A DNA stretch of 64,000 nt. It comes from Cupriavidus sp. BIS7 (GTDB lineage Bacteria > Pseudomonadota > Gammaproteobacteria > Burkholderiales > Burkholderiaceae). Position 1 is the first letter of the stretch. Each line of letters begins with the position of its first letter. The stretch covers positions 1 through 64,000 of the forward strand of contig NZ_ALOU01000010.1 of the NCBI RefSeq assembly GCF_000292345.1, read 5' to 3'. Of this stretch, positions 54,157 to 62,633 are shown piece by piece. A program made the translations under genes and the position numbers. The notes under the pieces were generated by a model that saw only the letters and a list, made by a program, of their open reading frames with translations, was not told the origin of the DNA and did no database searches.

Positions 54157-54183
54157 AAAAAAACCCAGGGCCTATGACCTGGG
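54157..54183 (-). terminator. terminator-like hairpin in the fhaB leader
   Basis: Read on the minus strand, CCCAGG and CCTGGG (8-base loop) are followed directly by seven T residues, 110 bases upstream of the fhaB ATG. As there is no gene to end on this strand between here and the divergent catalase gene, it may act as an attenuator in the fhaB leader. The rest of the 535-bp gap 54048-54582 is AT-rich near 54260-54420 and holds no supported gene. Confidence 0.6.
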
Positions 54184-54582
54184 ATTGCGATTGGCGGCGT
54201 TTGCCACAACCTGATTGGCCTTGCCGGTGCATGACGCAGCAAAGCCAGCGCGATTAAATGGCAAATATGTCAGGGGCGTCTATAGAACAAATCTCAAACT
54301 GAACAAGGATTTGCGTTCGCGCAAAATGGCGCTGAGGTCCGTTGAGAATCGTGTCAAAAGCGATGCAAATGCATGACGCATATTGATCGTAGAAAATCTA
54401 AAAATGCGCTCGATAATGTCCGAAGTCGAAACGACGCATTTATTCACCTGAGGGGGAGCAGGCAGGATCGCTCTTGAACCCGGCATCCGCCTGATCGCCG
54501 ACCTCTTTTTTTCAGTCCGATGGAATAGCAAGGGCGTCTCGCGTGTTTACCTCCCGTGTCACTTCTCACCCGGGAGCACGCC

Positions 54583-55647
54583 TTGACCGAAGTTACTTCT
54601 CCAACCAGCCCACGAACCTGCGTGCCGTGCCGCCTTGCGGCCATTGGCGCCGTCGTGGCCACCCTGACCGCACTGGCCGGGGCCTTTGCCTACGCAGGCG
54701 GATGGATCGCGCCGGACCGCCTGACCGCGCAGACCATCATCAACCAGTTCCAGCGCAATGCCGGTCTGCATGAAGGATTCCGGCGCAATCATGCCAAGGG
54801 CGTTTGCATCGACGGCTATTTCGAGAGCGATGGCGCGGCGGCATCCTTGTCGTCAGCCAGCGTGTTCGCGGCGGGGCGCACGCCGGTCATCGGCCGCCTT
54901 GCGATACCCGGCGGCAACCCGACGGCACCTGACGGCAACAGCGCGGTCCGCAGCATGGCGTTGATGTTCACGCAGCCGGACGGTCAGCAATGGCGCAGCG
55001 GCATGAACTCCACGCCGATGTTCGGCGTCCATACGCCGGAACAGTTCTACCAGCAGCTTGTAGCCGCGCAGCCGGACCCCGCCACCGGCAAACCCGACCC
55101 TGCAAAGCAGAAGGCGTTCCTGGCCGCCAACCCTGAATCGCAGGCACTTCAGGCATGGATGCGTGGCCACCCGCCAGCGTCAAGCTATGCGAACACCGCG
55201 TACTACAGCGTCAACGCGTTCTATCTTGTCGACGCAAACGGACGCCGGCAGGCGGTGCGCTGGTCGATGCAGCCAGAGTTGCCATATGCGCCGGTGACAG
55301 CCGCCGAGAAAGGCCAGCCAGCGTGGCTGGCCGACGATCTTGTGCATCGTCTGGAAGCGGGACCACTACGCTGGCATCTGCGGCTGACGCTCGCGGCGCC
55401 TGGGGACCCGACTGACGACGCCACGCAGTCGTGGCCGGATGACCGCAAGCAGGTCGATGCAGGAACACTCGTCATCGAGCATGCCAGCGCGCAGGACAAC
55501 GGTGCCTGCCGCGACGTGAATTTCGATCCGACGATCCTGCCCGCCGGTATCGCGCCTTCAGGCGACCCTCTGCTGGCCGCGCGATCCGCCGCCTATGCGC
55601 TCTCCTATCAGCGTCGCACGCGCGAAGTCGCGCTCGGCGCGCATTGA
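54583..55647 (+). CDS. catalase-related heme peroxidase (SrpA-like)
   Basis: A 354-residue member of the catalase family peroxidases, with an N-terminal membrane anchor at about residues 18-38. RRNHAKGVCIDGYFES holds the distal histidine, PDGNSAVRSMALMFTQPDG the conserved asparagine region, and RSAAYALSYQRRTREVALG the proximal heme tyrosine. It is smaller than true catalases (about 480) and is expected to be periplasm-facing. TTG at 54583 was chosen because CGGGAG lies seven bases upstream; GTG at 54556 has no such site. It precedes the cytochrome b561 gene by 36 bases, a pairing often seen. Confidence 0.85.
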   Translation: MTEVTSPTSPRTCVPCRLAAIGAVVATLTALAGAFAYAGGWIAPDRLTAQTIINQFQRNAGLHEGFRRNHAKGVCIDGYFESDGAAASLSSASVFAAGRTPVIGRLAIPGGNPTAPDGNSAVRSMALMFTQPDGQQWRSGMNSTPMFGVHTPEQFYQQLVAAQPDPATGKPDPAKQKAFLAANPESQALQAWMRGHPPASSYANTAYYSVNAFYLVDANGRRQAVRWSMQPELPYAPVTAAEKGQPAWLADDLVHRLEAGPLRWHLRLTLAAPGDPTDDATQSWPDDRKQVDAGTLVIEHASAQDNGACRDVNFDPTILPAGIAPSGDPLLAARSAAYALSYQRRTREVALGAH

Positions 55648-55683
55648 CCACGCATGCACTCCAGCCCCCTGAGGCCGAATCCC

Positions 55684-56226
55684 ATGAATGCTACTCACAC
55701 ACAATTCACCGCGCTGCAGAAGCTGCTGCACTGGTCAATGGCAGTGCTTATCCTCACGATGCTGTTCGTCGGGGTTGCGATGGTTGCCACCGTTTCGCAT
55801 GCGCACCAGACGCTGGTCAACCTGCACCGGCCGCTTGGCATCGCCTTGCTGCTTCTGGTGATGGTCCGCATCGTCGTGCGGCTGCGCAAGGGCAGTCCGC
55901 CGCTGCCGGACAGCATGCCCGCCGCACAGCGGGTTATCGCCAGAGGATCACATGTGGTCTTGTACGCGCTGATGGTGGCCATGCCCCTGGTCGGCTGGGG
56001 CATGCTGTCTGCCGGGGGGTATCCGGTGACCATGGCGGGCGCCATTCATCTGCCGCCGATCCTGCCGGCCGATGTCCGGCTGTTCGCGCTGTTGCGCGCG
56101 CTGCATACCGGGCTCGCCTTCACGCTTTTCGCGGTGGTACTGGCGCATCTGGCGGCCGCATTGCTGCATGGCCTGATCCTTCGCGACGGCGTGTTTTCGG
56201 CAATGGCGCCGCGCAGGAGTTCCTAG
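55684..56226 (+). CDS. cytochrome b561
   Basis: A 180-residue four-segment inner-membrane cytochrome. Heme-binding histidines are in LQKLLHWSMAVLIL (start), VNLHRPLGIALLLLV, ARGSHVVLYALMVAMPL and RALHTGLAFTLFAVVLAHL, the expected pattern of this family. It likely passes electrons to or from the catalase-related protein encoded just upstream. ATG at 55684 was chosen over 55654. Its stop overlaps the MarR-like gene on the other strand by 4 bases. Confidence 0.9.
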   Translation: MNATHTQFTALQKLLHWSMAVLILTMLFVGVAMVATVSHAHQTLVNLHRPLGIALLLLVMVRIVVRLRKGSPPLPDSMPAAQRVIARGSHVVLYALMVAMPLVGWGMLSAGGYPVTMAGAIHLPPILPADVRLFALLRALHTGLAFTLFAVVLAHLAAALLHGLILRDGVFSAMAPRRSS

Positions 56227-56570
56227 CTGCTCTTCGTCGCCTTCACCAGGCATTCGGACAGCTTGTCGAAATGGCGCAGCGCCGCCTGGGTCAGTTCGAC
56301 CTGCTTGCGGCGCGCATCGTCGGTGTCAGCAAGCTGGATCCAGCCCTTCTTGCGCATGGACTTCAGCCGCGCGTGCAGCGTGGCGGGCGAGCCGAATTCG
56401 GCGTGCGTGATCATGTCCCGCACGGACAGTGGCTGGTTGGCCTGACAGGCGCGCGCCACGAACTCCAGAATCCGTTGTTCCAGCGGGTCCAGTGCCGGCA
56501 GCGAAGGCAGGCCGCGCACGGCGTCGGCCAGTTGCAGGAAGCGCAGATAGATGTCGGCGGGTCTCGTCAT
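56223..56570 (-). CDS. MarR-like winged-helix regulator
   Basis: A 115-residue regulator. The winged helix shows LEQRILEFVARACQANQPLS, a recognition helix in GSPATLHARLKSMRKKG, and the wing in WIQLADTDDARRKQVELT, which is the MarR pattern. It lacks the long dimerising helices of full MarR, so it is small for the family (about 140). It is convergent with cytochrome b561 and divergent from the membrane gene at 56664; an inverted repeat lies between (56609-56628). Confidence 0.8.
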   Translation of the reverse strand: MTRPADIYLRFLQLADAVRGLPSLPALDPLEQRILEFVARACQANQPLSVRDMITHAEFGSPATLHARLKSMRKKGWIQLADTDDARRKQVELTQAALRHFDKLSECLVKATKSS

Positions 56571-56608
56571 ACGGACTGTTCAAGCCAGGGCACGAGGATT
56601 GACGGTTT

Positions 56609-56628
56609 GCGGATGCGCTATCATCCGC
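56609..56628. promoter_or_regulatory. inverted repeat between the MarR-like gene and the membrane gene
   Basis: GCGGATG and CATCCGC flank a six-base centre. The site lies in the 93-bp divergent gap, a likely operator for the MarR-like regulator. The binding protein is inferred from position only. Confidence 0.4.
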
Positions 56629-56663
56629 CGGTACAAAAATGGCACCGGCCGGATTCTACGTCA

Positions 56664-57257
56664 ATGTCAAACCTCCGTCTGCAGCTTGCCATGGTCCTGG
56701 CGACGATCGTCATGTTCGTGCTGTCGTTCGCGCTCAACGAGTGGCTGTTCCTGAAGCTGGTGTTCGTGCCCGGCATCACCTGGATCTTCCTGCCCGCGGG
56801 CGTACGGCTGCTCTCGACACTGCTGTTCGCGGAAGCCGGTGCAGTGGGATTGCTGATCGCCTCGTGGCTGGTCTGCTTCCTGTACCTGTTCCCGGACAAT
56901 TTCAGCCGTGCGTTCATGGGCGGCGTACTGCCGACCGTGGCGCCGTACCTGACGTACAAGCTGGCACAGCATTTCTTCGGCCTCAAGGCATCGCTGACCA
57001 ACCTGACCCCGAAGCGGCTGCTGGCTTGCATCGTCGCGTATGCGATTGCCAACTCGCTGCTGCACCACGTCTGGTTCTACGTGCATGACCACGCGGAACA
57101 TGTGGTGCCAGGGTTCCTGATCATGCTCACGGGTGACCTGACGGGCACACTGATCGTCATCTACGCGATCAAGGGATTGCTCAGGCTCGCGCCGCGCCGC
57201 CGGACAACAGACGGCCCATGTACTTGCCAAGGGCAATCTGCAGGACATCGGAGTTGA
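56664..57257 (+). CDS. multi-segment inner-membrane protein of unknown function
   Basis: A 197-residue membrane protein with about five hydrophobic segments (LRLQLAMVLATIVMFVLSFA at the start; LPAGVRLLSTLLFAEAGAVG; late FLIMLTGDLTGTLIVIYAIK). The end is a 20-residue hydrophilic tail that overlaps the neighbouring gene on the other strand by 77 bases. The MSNLR start at 56664 was chosen; much longer in-frame readings upstream are shadows. Not recognised beyond a general resemblance to small integral membrane proteins near sensors. Confidence 0.7.
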   Translation: MSNLRLQLAMVLATIVMFVLSFALNEWLFLKLVFVPGITWIFLPAGVRLLSTLLFAEAGAVGLLIASWLVCFLYLFPDNFSRAFMGGVLPTVAPYLTYKLAQHFFGLKASLTNLTPKRLLACIVAYAIANSLLHHVWFYVHDHAEHVVPGFLIMLTGDLTGTLIVIYAIKGLLRLAPRRRTTDGPCTCQGQSAGHRS

Positions 57258-58002
57258 GGCCATCCATGCCGCCGAGCAGCGGCGCGATGACCAGCCGCGT
57301 CTCTCCCTTTGCATAGACACGCAGCAGCTTGGGCAGGTCGGCCGGTTGCAGGATCACGTTCTCGCCCGCAATGCCATCGAAGCCGAACGCACTGCAGAAG
57401 TCATCGGCATGCTGGGCGCCGAAACACACGATGAGCTTCGGCGCCATGCGCTGCGCCAGCGCCGTGACGAACGCAAAGCGCGACCCGCTACGGCAAAGCG
57501 CAGCGTAGCGCTTCAACGTGCGCGGCACGGCGAAGGTGCCTTGCAGGCCCGCCGATTCCTCCTGCCTGACAAGCGCAGGGTAGAGACTCAGCCAGAACTC
57601 GCTGCCAGTGGGCGCATAGAGCTGACGCTCAAAATAGTCCTTCCAGTCGGGCGCGCCAGCATCGGACGCGGACGCATGGGCAGCAGCCAGAATCCGGGCG
57701 ATCTTCTGATGGCTCTGCCACTTTGGGATCTCATCCTGGTTGCGCCGGCGGAATGCCTGGTCCCAGACAACGGGTGCCGGCACCGGCAGCAGCGACTGCG
57801 TGGCCGGCGTGCCAGCCATGCGCGCGGTGGCCTCGCACAGCCAGACCGGTGCCGCAGGATTTCCCTGCATGCCGGCATAGGAAGCAAGGAATGCGTCCAG
57901 GCTTGGTCGAGCATCGGCAGCCGGAGCCGCGCGATCCGCCTCCCCGGTTGACGCCGATCCCATGAACGCGGGGTGCTGGCCCCAATTCGCACTACCATCC
58001 AC
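57181..58002 (-). CDS. hypothetical soluble protein, possibly uracil-DNA-glycosylase fold
   Basis: A 273-residue soluble protein. Two short stretches (NPAAPVWLCEATARMAG near residue 48 and LIVCFGAQHADDF near residue 192) have the look of the fold of uracil-DNA glycosylases, but catalytic residues cannot be assigned, so no function is claimed. The start is GTG at 58002 with GGGAG eight bases upstream; ATG at 57963 is also in frame. Its 3' end overlaps the membrane gene on the other strand by 77 bases. Confidence 0.65.
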   Translation of the reverse strand: MDGSANWGQHPAFMGSASTGEADRAAPAADARPSLDAFLASYAGMQGNPAAPVWLCEATARMAGTPATQSLLPVPAPVVWDQAFRRRNQDEIPKWQSHQKIARILAAAHASASDAGAPDWKDYFERQLYAPTGSEFWLSLYPALVRQEESAGLQGTFAVPRTLKRYAALCRSGSRFAFVTALAQRMAPKLIVCFGAQHADDFCSAFGFDGIAGENVILQPADLPKLLRVYAKGETRLVIAPLLGGMDGLNSDVLQIALGKYMGRLLSGGAARA

Positions 58003-58042
58003 TGCACTGACTCCCTGACTTCCTGCTACTGCTTAGTTGAAA

Positions 58043-58063
58043 CCGTTATAAAAAGTATAACGG
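58043..58063. promoter_or_regulatory. perfect inverted repeat in the divergent gap before the bestrophin gene
   Basis: CCGTTATA and TATAACGG (8 bp each) flank AAAAG. The site is 41 bases upstream of the gene at 58002 and 149 bases before the bestrophin gene. Candidate operator; no regulator is identified. Confidence 0.4.
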
Positions 58064-58211
58064 TCAGACTGGCAAGGTGTCTTGCATGGTTGCATCGCCG
58101 TGCCCGATGTCGGCTGCCTGCAACAGGCGCTGGTGCGTGCCACTGGCCGCTGATGGCCGCTGCTGCGGTATATTCCGACGACCACACCTGCGCCTGCATG
58201 CACCAACGCTC

Positions 58212-59123
58212 ATGATCACGCGGCCTCAACTGCATTGGTTCCGCATGCTGTTCGTCCTGCGCGGATCCGTTCTACCTGCGATCGCGCCGCAACTGCTCGG
58301 CGTCACGGCCTTCTCCGCCATCATCACCGCCCTGCATGGACGGATATGGGAGTGGAAGGTGTCGCTGAACTTCGTCCCGTTCTCGCTGATCGGGCTGACG
58401 CTGGCAATCTTCCTGGGCTTCCGCAACAGCACCAGCTACGCGCGCTACTGGGAAGCCAGGACGCTCTGGGGCAGCGTGCTCATAGAGTCACGCTCGCTAG
58501 TACGGCAGGCGCTGACGCTGGTTGCCGACGCAGACGCCGCCCGGCAACTTGCCCACCGGCTCTGCGTGTTCGCACATACGCTTCGTCATCAGTTGCGCGG
58601 GACCGATCCTGCGTCCGATATCGCGCCGTTCGTGGACGCCGCCACCGCCCGGCGCCTTGCGGCCGCCAGGTTCAAGCCGGCCATCGCGCTGCTGATCGCC
58701 AGCGAATGGGTGGGCGATCAGCTACGCCTAGGGAAACTGTCACCGTCACTGGCATTACCGATGGAATCCGCACTGAGCCATCTCGGCAGTGCGCTGGGCG
58801 GGTGCGAACGCATCGCCAGCACGCCGATCCCGTTCACCTACTCGGTCATCATTCACCGCTGCATCTATCTGTACTGCGTGCTGCTGCCGTTCGGCCTGCT
58901 CGACACGATCGGCCTGATGACACCGGTGATCGTCTGCTTCATCGCCTACACGTTCTTCGCGCTTGAAGCGCTCAGCGCGGAGATCGAGGAGCCGTTCGGC
59001 GAAGAACCCAACGACCTGGCGCTGACCGCCATGTCCTACACGATCGAATCGACCCTGCTGGAAATGGTCGGCGAGCAGCCGTTGAGCCCCCGCCCCGCCG
59101 ATAACGGCTATATCCAGACGTAA
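58212..59123 (+). CDS. bestrophin-family channel protein
   Basis: A 303-residue membrane protein of the bacterial bestrophin (YneE/UPF0187) family. It begins MITRPQLHWFRMLFVLRGSV, then shows SLIGLTLAIFLGFRNSTSYARYWEAR near residue 56 (key part GFRNSTSYARYWEAR), RIASTPIPFTYSVIIHRCIY near residue 203, and the late acidic EIEEPFGEEPNDL, all family hallmarks. Bacterial bestrophins conduct small ions. An in-frame 45-residue upstream reading is not family-like. It converges on the TsdA-like gene. Confidence 0.92.
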   Translation: MITRPQLHWFRMLFVLRGSVLPAIAPQLLGVTAFSAIITALHGRIWEWKVSLNFVPFSLIGLTLAIFLGFRNSTSYARYWEARTLWGSVLIESRSLVRQALTLVADADAARQLAHRLCVFAHTLRHQLRGTDPASDIAPFVDAATARRLAAARFKPAIALLIASEWVGDQLRLGKLSPSLALPMESALSHLGSALGGCERIASTPIPFTYSVIIHRCIYLYCVLLPFGLLDTIGLMTPVIVCFIAYTFFALEALSAEIEEPFGEEPNDLALTAMSYTIESTLLEMVGEQPLSPRPADNGYIQT

Positions 59124-59150
59124 GTGGGTGGCACCCGGGGGCGACTGCCC

Positions 59151-59963
59151 TTAGCGTGCGTCCTTGGGCTTGTCGCCCTTCGGCCAGTCCTTGGCGCGCG
59201 CCGCGTAGTCCGGGCGCGGTTGCGCGGTGAAATAGGCCGCCACGTCCACCGATTCCTGCGCCGACAGCGTGCCGCCCTGTCCCAGCGGCATGTTGTGCTT
59301 CACGAAAGCGGCGGCGGTGTAAGTGCGCGCCATGCCCGCGCCGATGTTGAAGGAGTCCTTGCCCCAGACCGGCGGGAACACGTAGCCGCCTTGCGGATTC
59401 TTCATGCCCTGCCCGTCGGCGCCATGGCAGGACGCACACTTGGATGCGTAGACGGCCTTGCCGTTATCGCGGTTCGGCACGAGCGCGGTATCGATCTTCT
59501 CGAAGCCCCGGCCGGTCACGTTGCTGCCGGTAGGCACGCCGGTGGACAGCCACTTCATGTAGGCCATGATGGCGTTCATTTCCGCCGAGTCGAACGCCAG
59601 CGGCTTGCCATTCATCGATCGCTGGAAGCAGTCGTTGACACGCTCCTGCAGCGAAATCAGCTTGCCGCTGCGCGACCGGTACTCGGGAAACGCAGCCGTA
59701 AGCCCAACCCACGGCGACGCAAACGGCGTGGTGCCGCCGCTGAGGTGGCAGTTCGTGCAGTTCAGGCCATTGCCGACGTTGCGCGGCAACTGGTTATGGG
59801 TGTCCGTCAGCAACTGCTTGCCACGGCGAATGGCATCGCCCATGGGCCCGCCTGGAATCGACGCCTCGTTGGGCACTGTCATGGCCACGCCCTGTGCATG
59901 ACCCAGTGCCGGCATGCAGGCTGCTGCCACGAATGCCAGGGCGCTCAGTTTTGTCCGGTTCAC
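59151..59963 (-). CDS. tsdA: diheme cytochrome c, TsdA-like thiosulfate dehydrogenase
   Basis: A 270-residue periplasmic diheme cytochrome. A signal peptide ends at GHAQ. The heme motifs are CTNCH (C69-H73) and CASCH (C176-H180). A cysteine in NDCFQRSMNGKPL (C112) matches the position of the unusual heme-ligating cysteine in thiosulfate dehydrogenases, as does the surrounding FERS/FQRSMNG pattern. TsdA joins two thiosulfates to tetrathionate. The start is GTG at 59963 with AGGAG seven bases upstream. It follows the TauE gene by 69 bases and may be the second gene of that operon. Confidence 0.8.
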   Translation of the reverse strand: MNRTKLSALAFVAAACMPALGHAQGVAMTVPNEASIPGGPMGDAIRRGKQLLTDTHNQLPRNVGNGLNCTNCHLSGGTTPFASPWVGLTAAFPEYRSRSGKLISLQERVNDCFQRSMNGKPLAFDSAEMNAIMAYMKWLSTGVPTGSNVTGRGFEKIDTALVPNRDNGKAVYASKCASCHGADGQGMKNPQGGYVFPPVWGKDSFNIGAGMARTYTAAAFVKHNMPLGQGGTLSAQESVDVAAYFTAQPRPDYAARAKDWPKGDKPKDAR

Positions 59964-60032
59964 GTTTTTCTCCTAGGTTTATGTGTGAACGATGTGAAAT
60001 GACTTGTTGGCTTGGGCTTGCCTATGTCGACG

Positions 60033-60857
60033 TCATGCCAGCGCAACCTTCGCCACCATCCCGATGGCGATCAGGCCCGCGACCAGCGCAAAGCCTTGCT
60101 GAAGTTTCTGGCCGCTCAGGCGGCTGGCGAAAACCCGCCCGCCGAGCATGCCGAGCATCGCGCCCACCGCGAACGGCGCGGCAACATGCCAGTTCATATG
60201 GCCGGCAATTGCGGTCGAAATGACGCCGGACGCGGATACCAGCGTGATCACGGCCAGCGAGGTGGCGACGATGGTCTTAACGGGCGCATCCGTGGCCTTG
60301 CGCAACGCGGGAACGATGACGAAGCCACCGCCCACGCCAAGCAAACCCGAGAGAAAGCCCGCGCCAACACCCGCCGCGGCCAGCGCACGCGTGCATGACG
60401 CTGTCCAGACAAAGCGTCCTGTCGCGTTATCGAGCTGGCACGGCGCCAGCGTGCCCTGCTGCGTCGGCGCTGCGGCAGCAGCCTGCGGCGCATGGGCCTG
60501 CCTGTACATCCGCACGGCCACCCAGGCCAGCACGATTGCAAACAGCACGGTCAGCGGCCCGTTGGGCACCCGATGCGCGAGCCACAGGCCAGCAGGCGAC
60601 GCGAGCACGCCGGTAGTGGCCATCATCGCGGCCGCGCGATAGCGCACGATCCCTGCCCGCAGGCCGATCAGTGCGCCAACGGCTGCCGATACGCCCACAG
60701 CCAGCAGCGCGATAGGCGCGGCTTCGGCCATGCGCAGGTGCAGGCCGAATACCAGCAGCGGCACGGCAAGAATGGCGCCGCCGGCACCGGTCAGGGCCAG
60801 GATCAGACCTACGATGGCGCCAAGCGAGGCGCCGACGGCATATATCGAATCGATCAC
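60033..60857 (-). CDS. TauE/SafE-family sulfite/organosulfonate exporter
   Basis: A 274-residue inner-membrane transporter with about eight segments in two halves: GAIVGLILALTGAGGAILAVPL in the first (key part TGAGGAILAVPL) and GFLSGLLGVGGGFVIVPAL in the second, the family's repeated G-x-G-G-G motif. The start is probably GTG at 60857; longer in-frame readings cross the sigma-54 promoter. It lies between fisR and the TsdA-like gene, on the same strand, and would export sulfite or thiosulfate made by SQR/PDO. Confidence 0.85.
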   Translation of the reverse strand: MIDSIYAVGASLGAIVGLILALTGAGGAILAVPLLVFGLHLRMAEAAPIALLAVGVSAAVGALIGLRAGIVRYRAAAMMATTGVLASPAGLWLAHRVPNGPLTVLFAIVLAWVAVRMYRQAHAPQAAAAAPTQQGTLAPCQLDNATGRFVWTASCTRALAAAGVGAGFLSGLLGVGGGFVIVPALRKATDAPVKTIVATSLAVITLVSASGVISTAIAGHMNWHVAAPFAVGAMLGMLGGRVFASRLSGQKLQQGFALVAGLIAIGMVAKVALA

Positions 60858-60907
60858 GAAAAAGAAGGTACGGTGACCTGAAAGAGATTCAAAAGGCGCA
60901 AAGACGT

Positions 60908-60922
60908 ACAAGTTCCGTGCCA
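60908..60922 (-). promoter_or_regulatory. sigma-54 promoter of the TauE/TsdA unit
   Basis: On the minus strand TGGCACGGAACTTGT matches the consensus TGGCACG-N4-TTGC except at the last base. The -24 GG and -12 TG are at the right spacing. The expected transcription start is near 60896, 39 bases before the GTG. Confidence 0.72.
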
Positions 60923-60974
60923 CCCCGGCCAACAACCGGAAAACATAGGCGGAACAAGGCTTTGCGAGGAATGA

Positions 60975-61059
60975 CCTGCCAGCATCGGCAGGTTTGGCGC
61001 TGCCAGCGCGCGGCAGCGCTGCCATGACTGGCAGCACATGGCAGTCCGCTGGCAGCCCG
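60975..61059. promoter_or_regulatory. cluster of TGCC/GGCA inverted repeats upstream of the TauE promoter
   Basis: CCTGCC/GGCAGG (60975-60992), GCGCTGCC/GGCAGCGC (60997-61019) and several further TGGCAG copies up to 61057. They lie 55 to 140 bases upstream of the -24 element, where sigma-54 activators bind, and share TGCCA/TGGCA with the repeats upstream of the pdo promoter. Confidence 0.6.
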
Positions 61060-61061
61060 GG

Positions 61062-62408
61062 TCATGCGATGCCGAGCGCCTTCAGCCGACGGTAGAGCGT
61101 ACGCTCACTCATGCCCAGCGACTGCGCGAGCGCGCGTCGTGTGCCATGAAAATTGCGCACCTGGGCGCGCAAGGTTTCATCGTCGGGCGGCGGTGCCGAC
61201 GCGGGATGAATGGCGATCGACCCGATCGCCCCGATCGCCCCAATCGACTGGAAGGCCGGCGCCCCGCCAGCTTCGCCCATCCCCGGAGGCAGGTCCTTCG
61301 CGCGGATCACACCGTCATCGGCATACAGGCGGGCGCGCTCGAGCACGTTACGCAGTTCACGGATATTGCCCGGCCAGTGGTAGGCGCGCATCCGTGCCAG
61401 CGCTTCCGCGCTCAGGTGAAGCGGATGCCTGGCGCGGCCGCCTCTTGCCAGGATGGACTCGGCCAGCAGCGCAATGTCGTCCAGCCGGTTGCGCAGCGGC
61501 GGCAGATGAATTGGAAACGCCGCAATGCGGAAATACAGGTCCTGGCGGAACAATCCCTGCCCGACCATCTGTTCGAGTGGCTTGTGCGTGGCGGCCACCA
61601 GCCGGAAGTTTGCCTGCCGCGTTTCCACACTGCCCACGCGACGGTAGGTGCCGGACTCGATCAGGCGCAGCAGCTTGACCTGCATGGCCAGCGGCACGTC
61701 GCCCATCTCATCCAGGAACAGCGTCCCGCCTTCGGCCGTCTCCACAAGGCCGGGCTTGCGCGCCAGCGCGCCCGTGAACGCGCCCTTCTCATAGCCAAAC
61801 AGCTCGCTCTCGAACAGGCTTTCCGTCAGGCCCGAGCAATCGACCACCACGAACGGCCCGCTGGCGCGATCGCTAGCCTCGTGCACGGCGCGCGCAAACA
61901 TCTCCTTGCCCGTGCCCGATTCTCCAAGCAGCAGCACCGGCAACGAGGACGGCGCCACGCGCTGCACGGCCTCAAGCGCATGGTTGAAGGACTCCGAGCG
62001 CCCTACCAGCCCTTCCGCGCTGGGCCGCGCCGACGCACTGCGCACGGTGCTCAGGCGCTCGACGTAGGCAACCACCTGTTGGTTGTCATCGAGGATCGGG
62101 CGCAATTCCACGTTCACATGCTCCGGACCGCGCGGCGTGTGATGGATATGGAGAACGCGATCGGGGCCGCGCGTCTCGAACGCCTTGCGCATCGGGCAAT
62201 GCTCGCCGGCCTGGTCGCACGGCACGTCATAGCCGTGCGAGATGCGATAGCACGGCTGCCCCAGATAGGGCCGCTCCACGGCGCCGAACTGGCGTCTGTA
62301 GGCGGTATTGGCGGCAAGGATGTGGTAGTCGATATCCAGCACGATCATCGGCTGGCTTTCCTGTTCCAGATAGGACAACAGGCCCTGGAGTGTTTCGGGG
62401 GGATTCAT
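61062..62408 (-). CDS. fisR: FisR, sigma-54-dependent sulfide/persulfide-sensing activator
   Basis: A 448-residue sigma-54 activator. The N-terminal sensor (1-125) carries cysteines C53, C64 and C71 ([19 protein letters not shown], then EHC), the same positions reported, as recalled, for the persulfide-sensing cysteines of Cupriavidus FisR. The AAA+ domain has GESGTGKE (162-169), the sigma-54 contact loop GAFTGA (209-214) and Walker B LFLDEMGD. The C-terminus is a Fis-type helix-turn-helix ([20 protein letters not shown]). ATG at 62408 begins the family-like part. It lies between two sigma-54 promoters. Confidence 0.93.
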   Translation of the reverse strand: MNPPETLQGLLSYLEQESQPMIVLDIDYHILAANTAYRRQFGAVERPYLGQPCYRISHGYDVPCDQAGEHCPMRKAFETRGPDRVLHIHHTPRGPEHVNVELRPILDDNQQVVAYVERLSTVRSASARPSAEGLVGRSESFNHALEAVQRVAPSSLPVLLLGESGTGKEMFARAVHEASDRASGPFVVVDCSGLTESLFESELFGYEKGAFTGALARKPGLVETAEGGTLFLDEMGDVPLAMQVKLLRLIESGTYRRVGSVETRQANFRLVAATHKPLEQMVGQGLFRQDLYFRIAAFPIHLPPLRNRLDDIALLAESILARGGRARHPLHLSAEALARMRAYHWPGNIRELRNVLERARLYADDGVIRAKDLPPGMGEAGGAPAFQSIGAIGAIGSIAIHPASAPPPDDETLRAQVRNFHGTRRALAQSLGMSERTLYRRLKALGIA

Positions 62409-62458
62409 GCGGGGGCGCGGTAAGTCGGATTGGGGCGGGTAAATCTTTGGGCGCCATT

Positions 62459-62494
62459 CTGCCAAGTTCTGCCAACACTGCCAAGGTGGCAGTG
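62459..62494. promoter_or_regulatory. CTGCCAA repeats and palindrome upstream of pdo, candidate FisR site
   Basis: CTGCCAA occurs at 62459, 62469 and 62478; the last forms a perfect palindrome CACTGCCA-AGG-TGGCAGTG (62476-62494). It is about 100 bases upstream of the sigma-54 promoter at 62591, a normal enhancer distance. Confidence 0.65.
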
Positions 62495-62590
62495 CCCGGG
62501 AGCGGCTGACAGTCCGCCTGACAGCGCACCTGCGCCGCCCACTGCGCGAAATCCCTTGCGAAACATGGCCTTGTCGGTGCGAAGCCAACA

Positions 62591-62605
62591 TGGCACGGGT
62601 TTTGA
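62591..62605 (+). promoter_or_regulatory. sigma-54 promoter of the pdo-sqr operon
   Basis: TGGCACGGGTTTTGA matches TGGCACG-N4-TTGC in all but the last base. The expected transcription start is about 12 bases further, roughly 15-20 bases before the pdo ATG. Confidence 0.75.
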
Positions 62606-62633
62606 GTCACAGGCCCGATCAACGACGCCAAAC

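Noticed and set aside
54280..54531. An 83-codon minus-strand frame in the fhaB upstream gap
   Set aside because: No ribosome binding site, no recognisable motif, and lies in an AT-rich promoter-like region.
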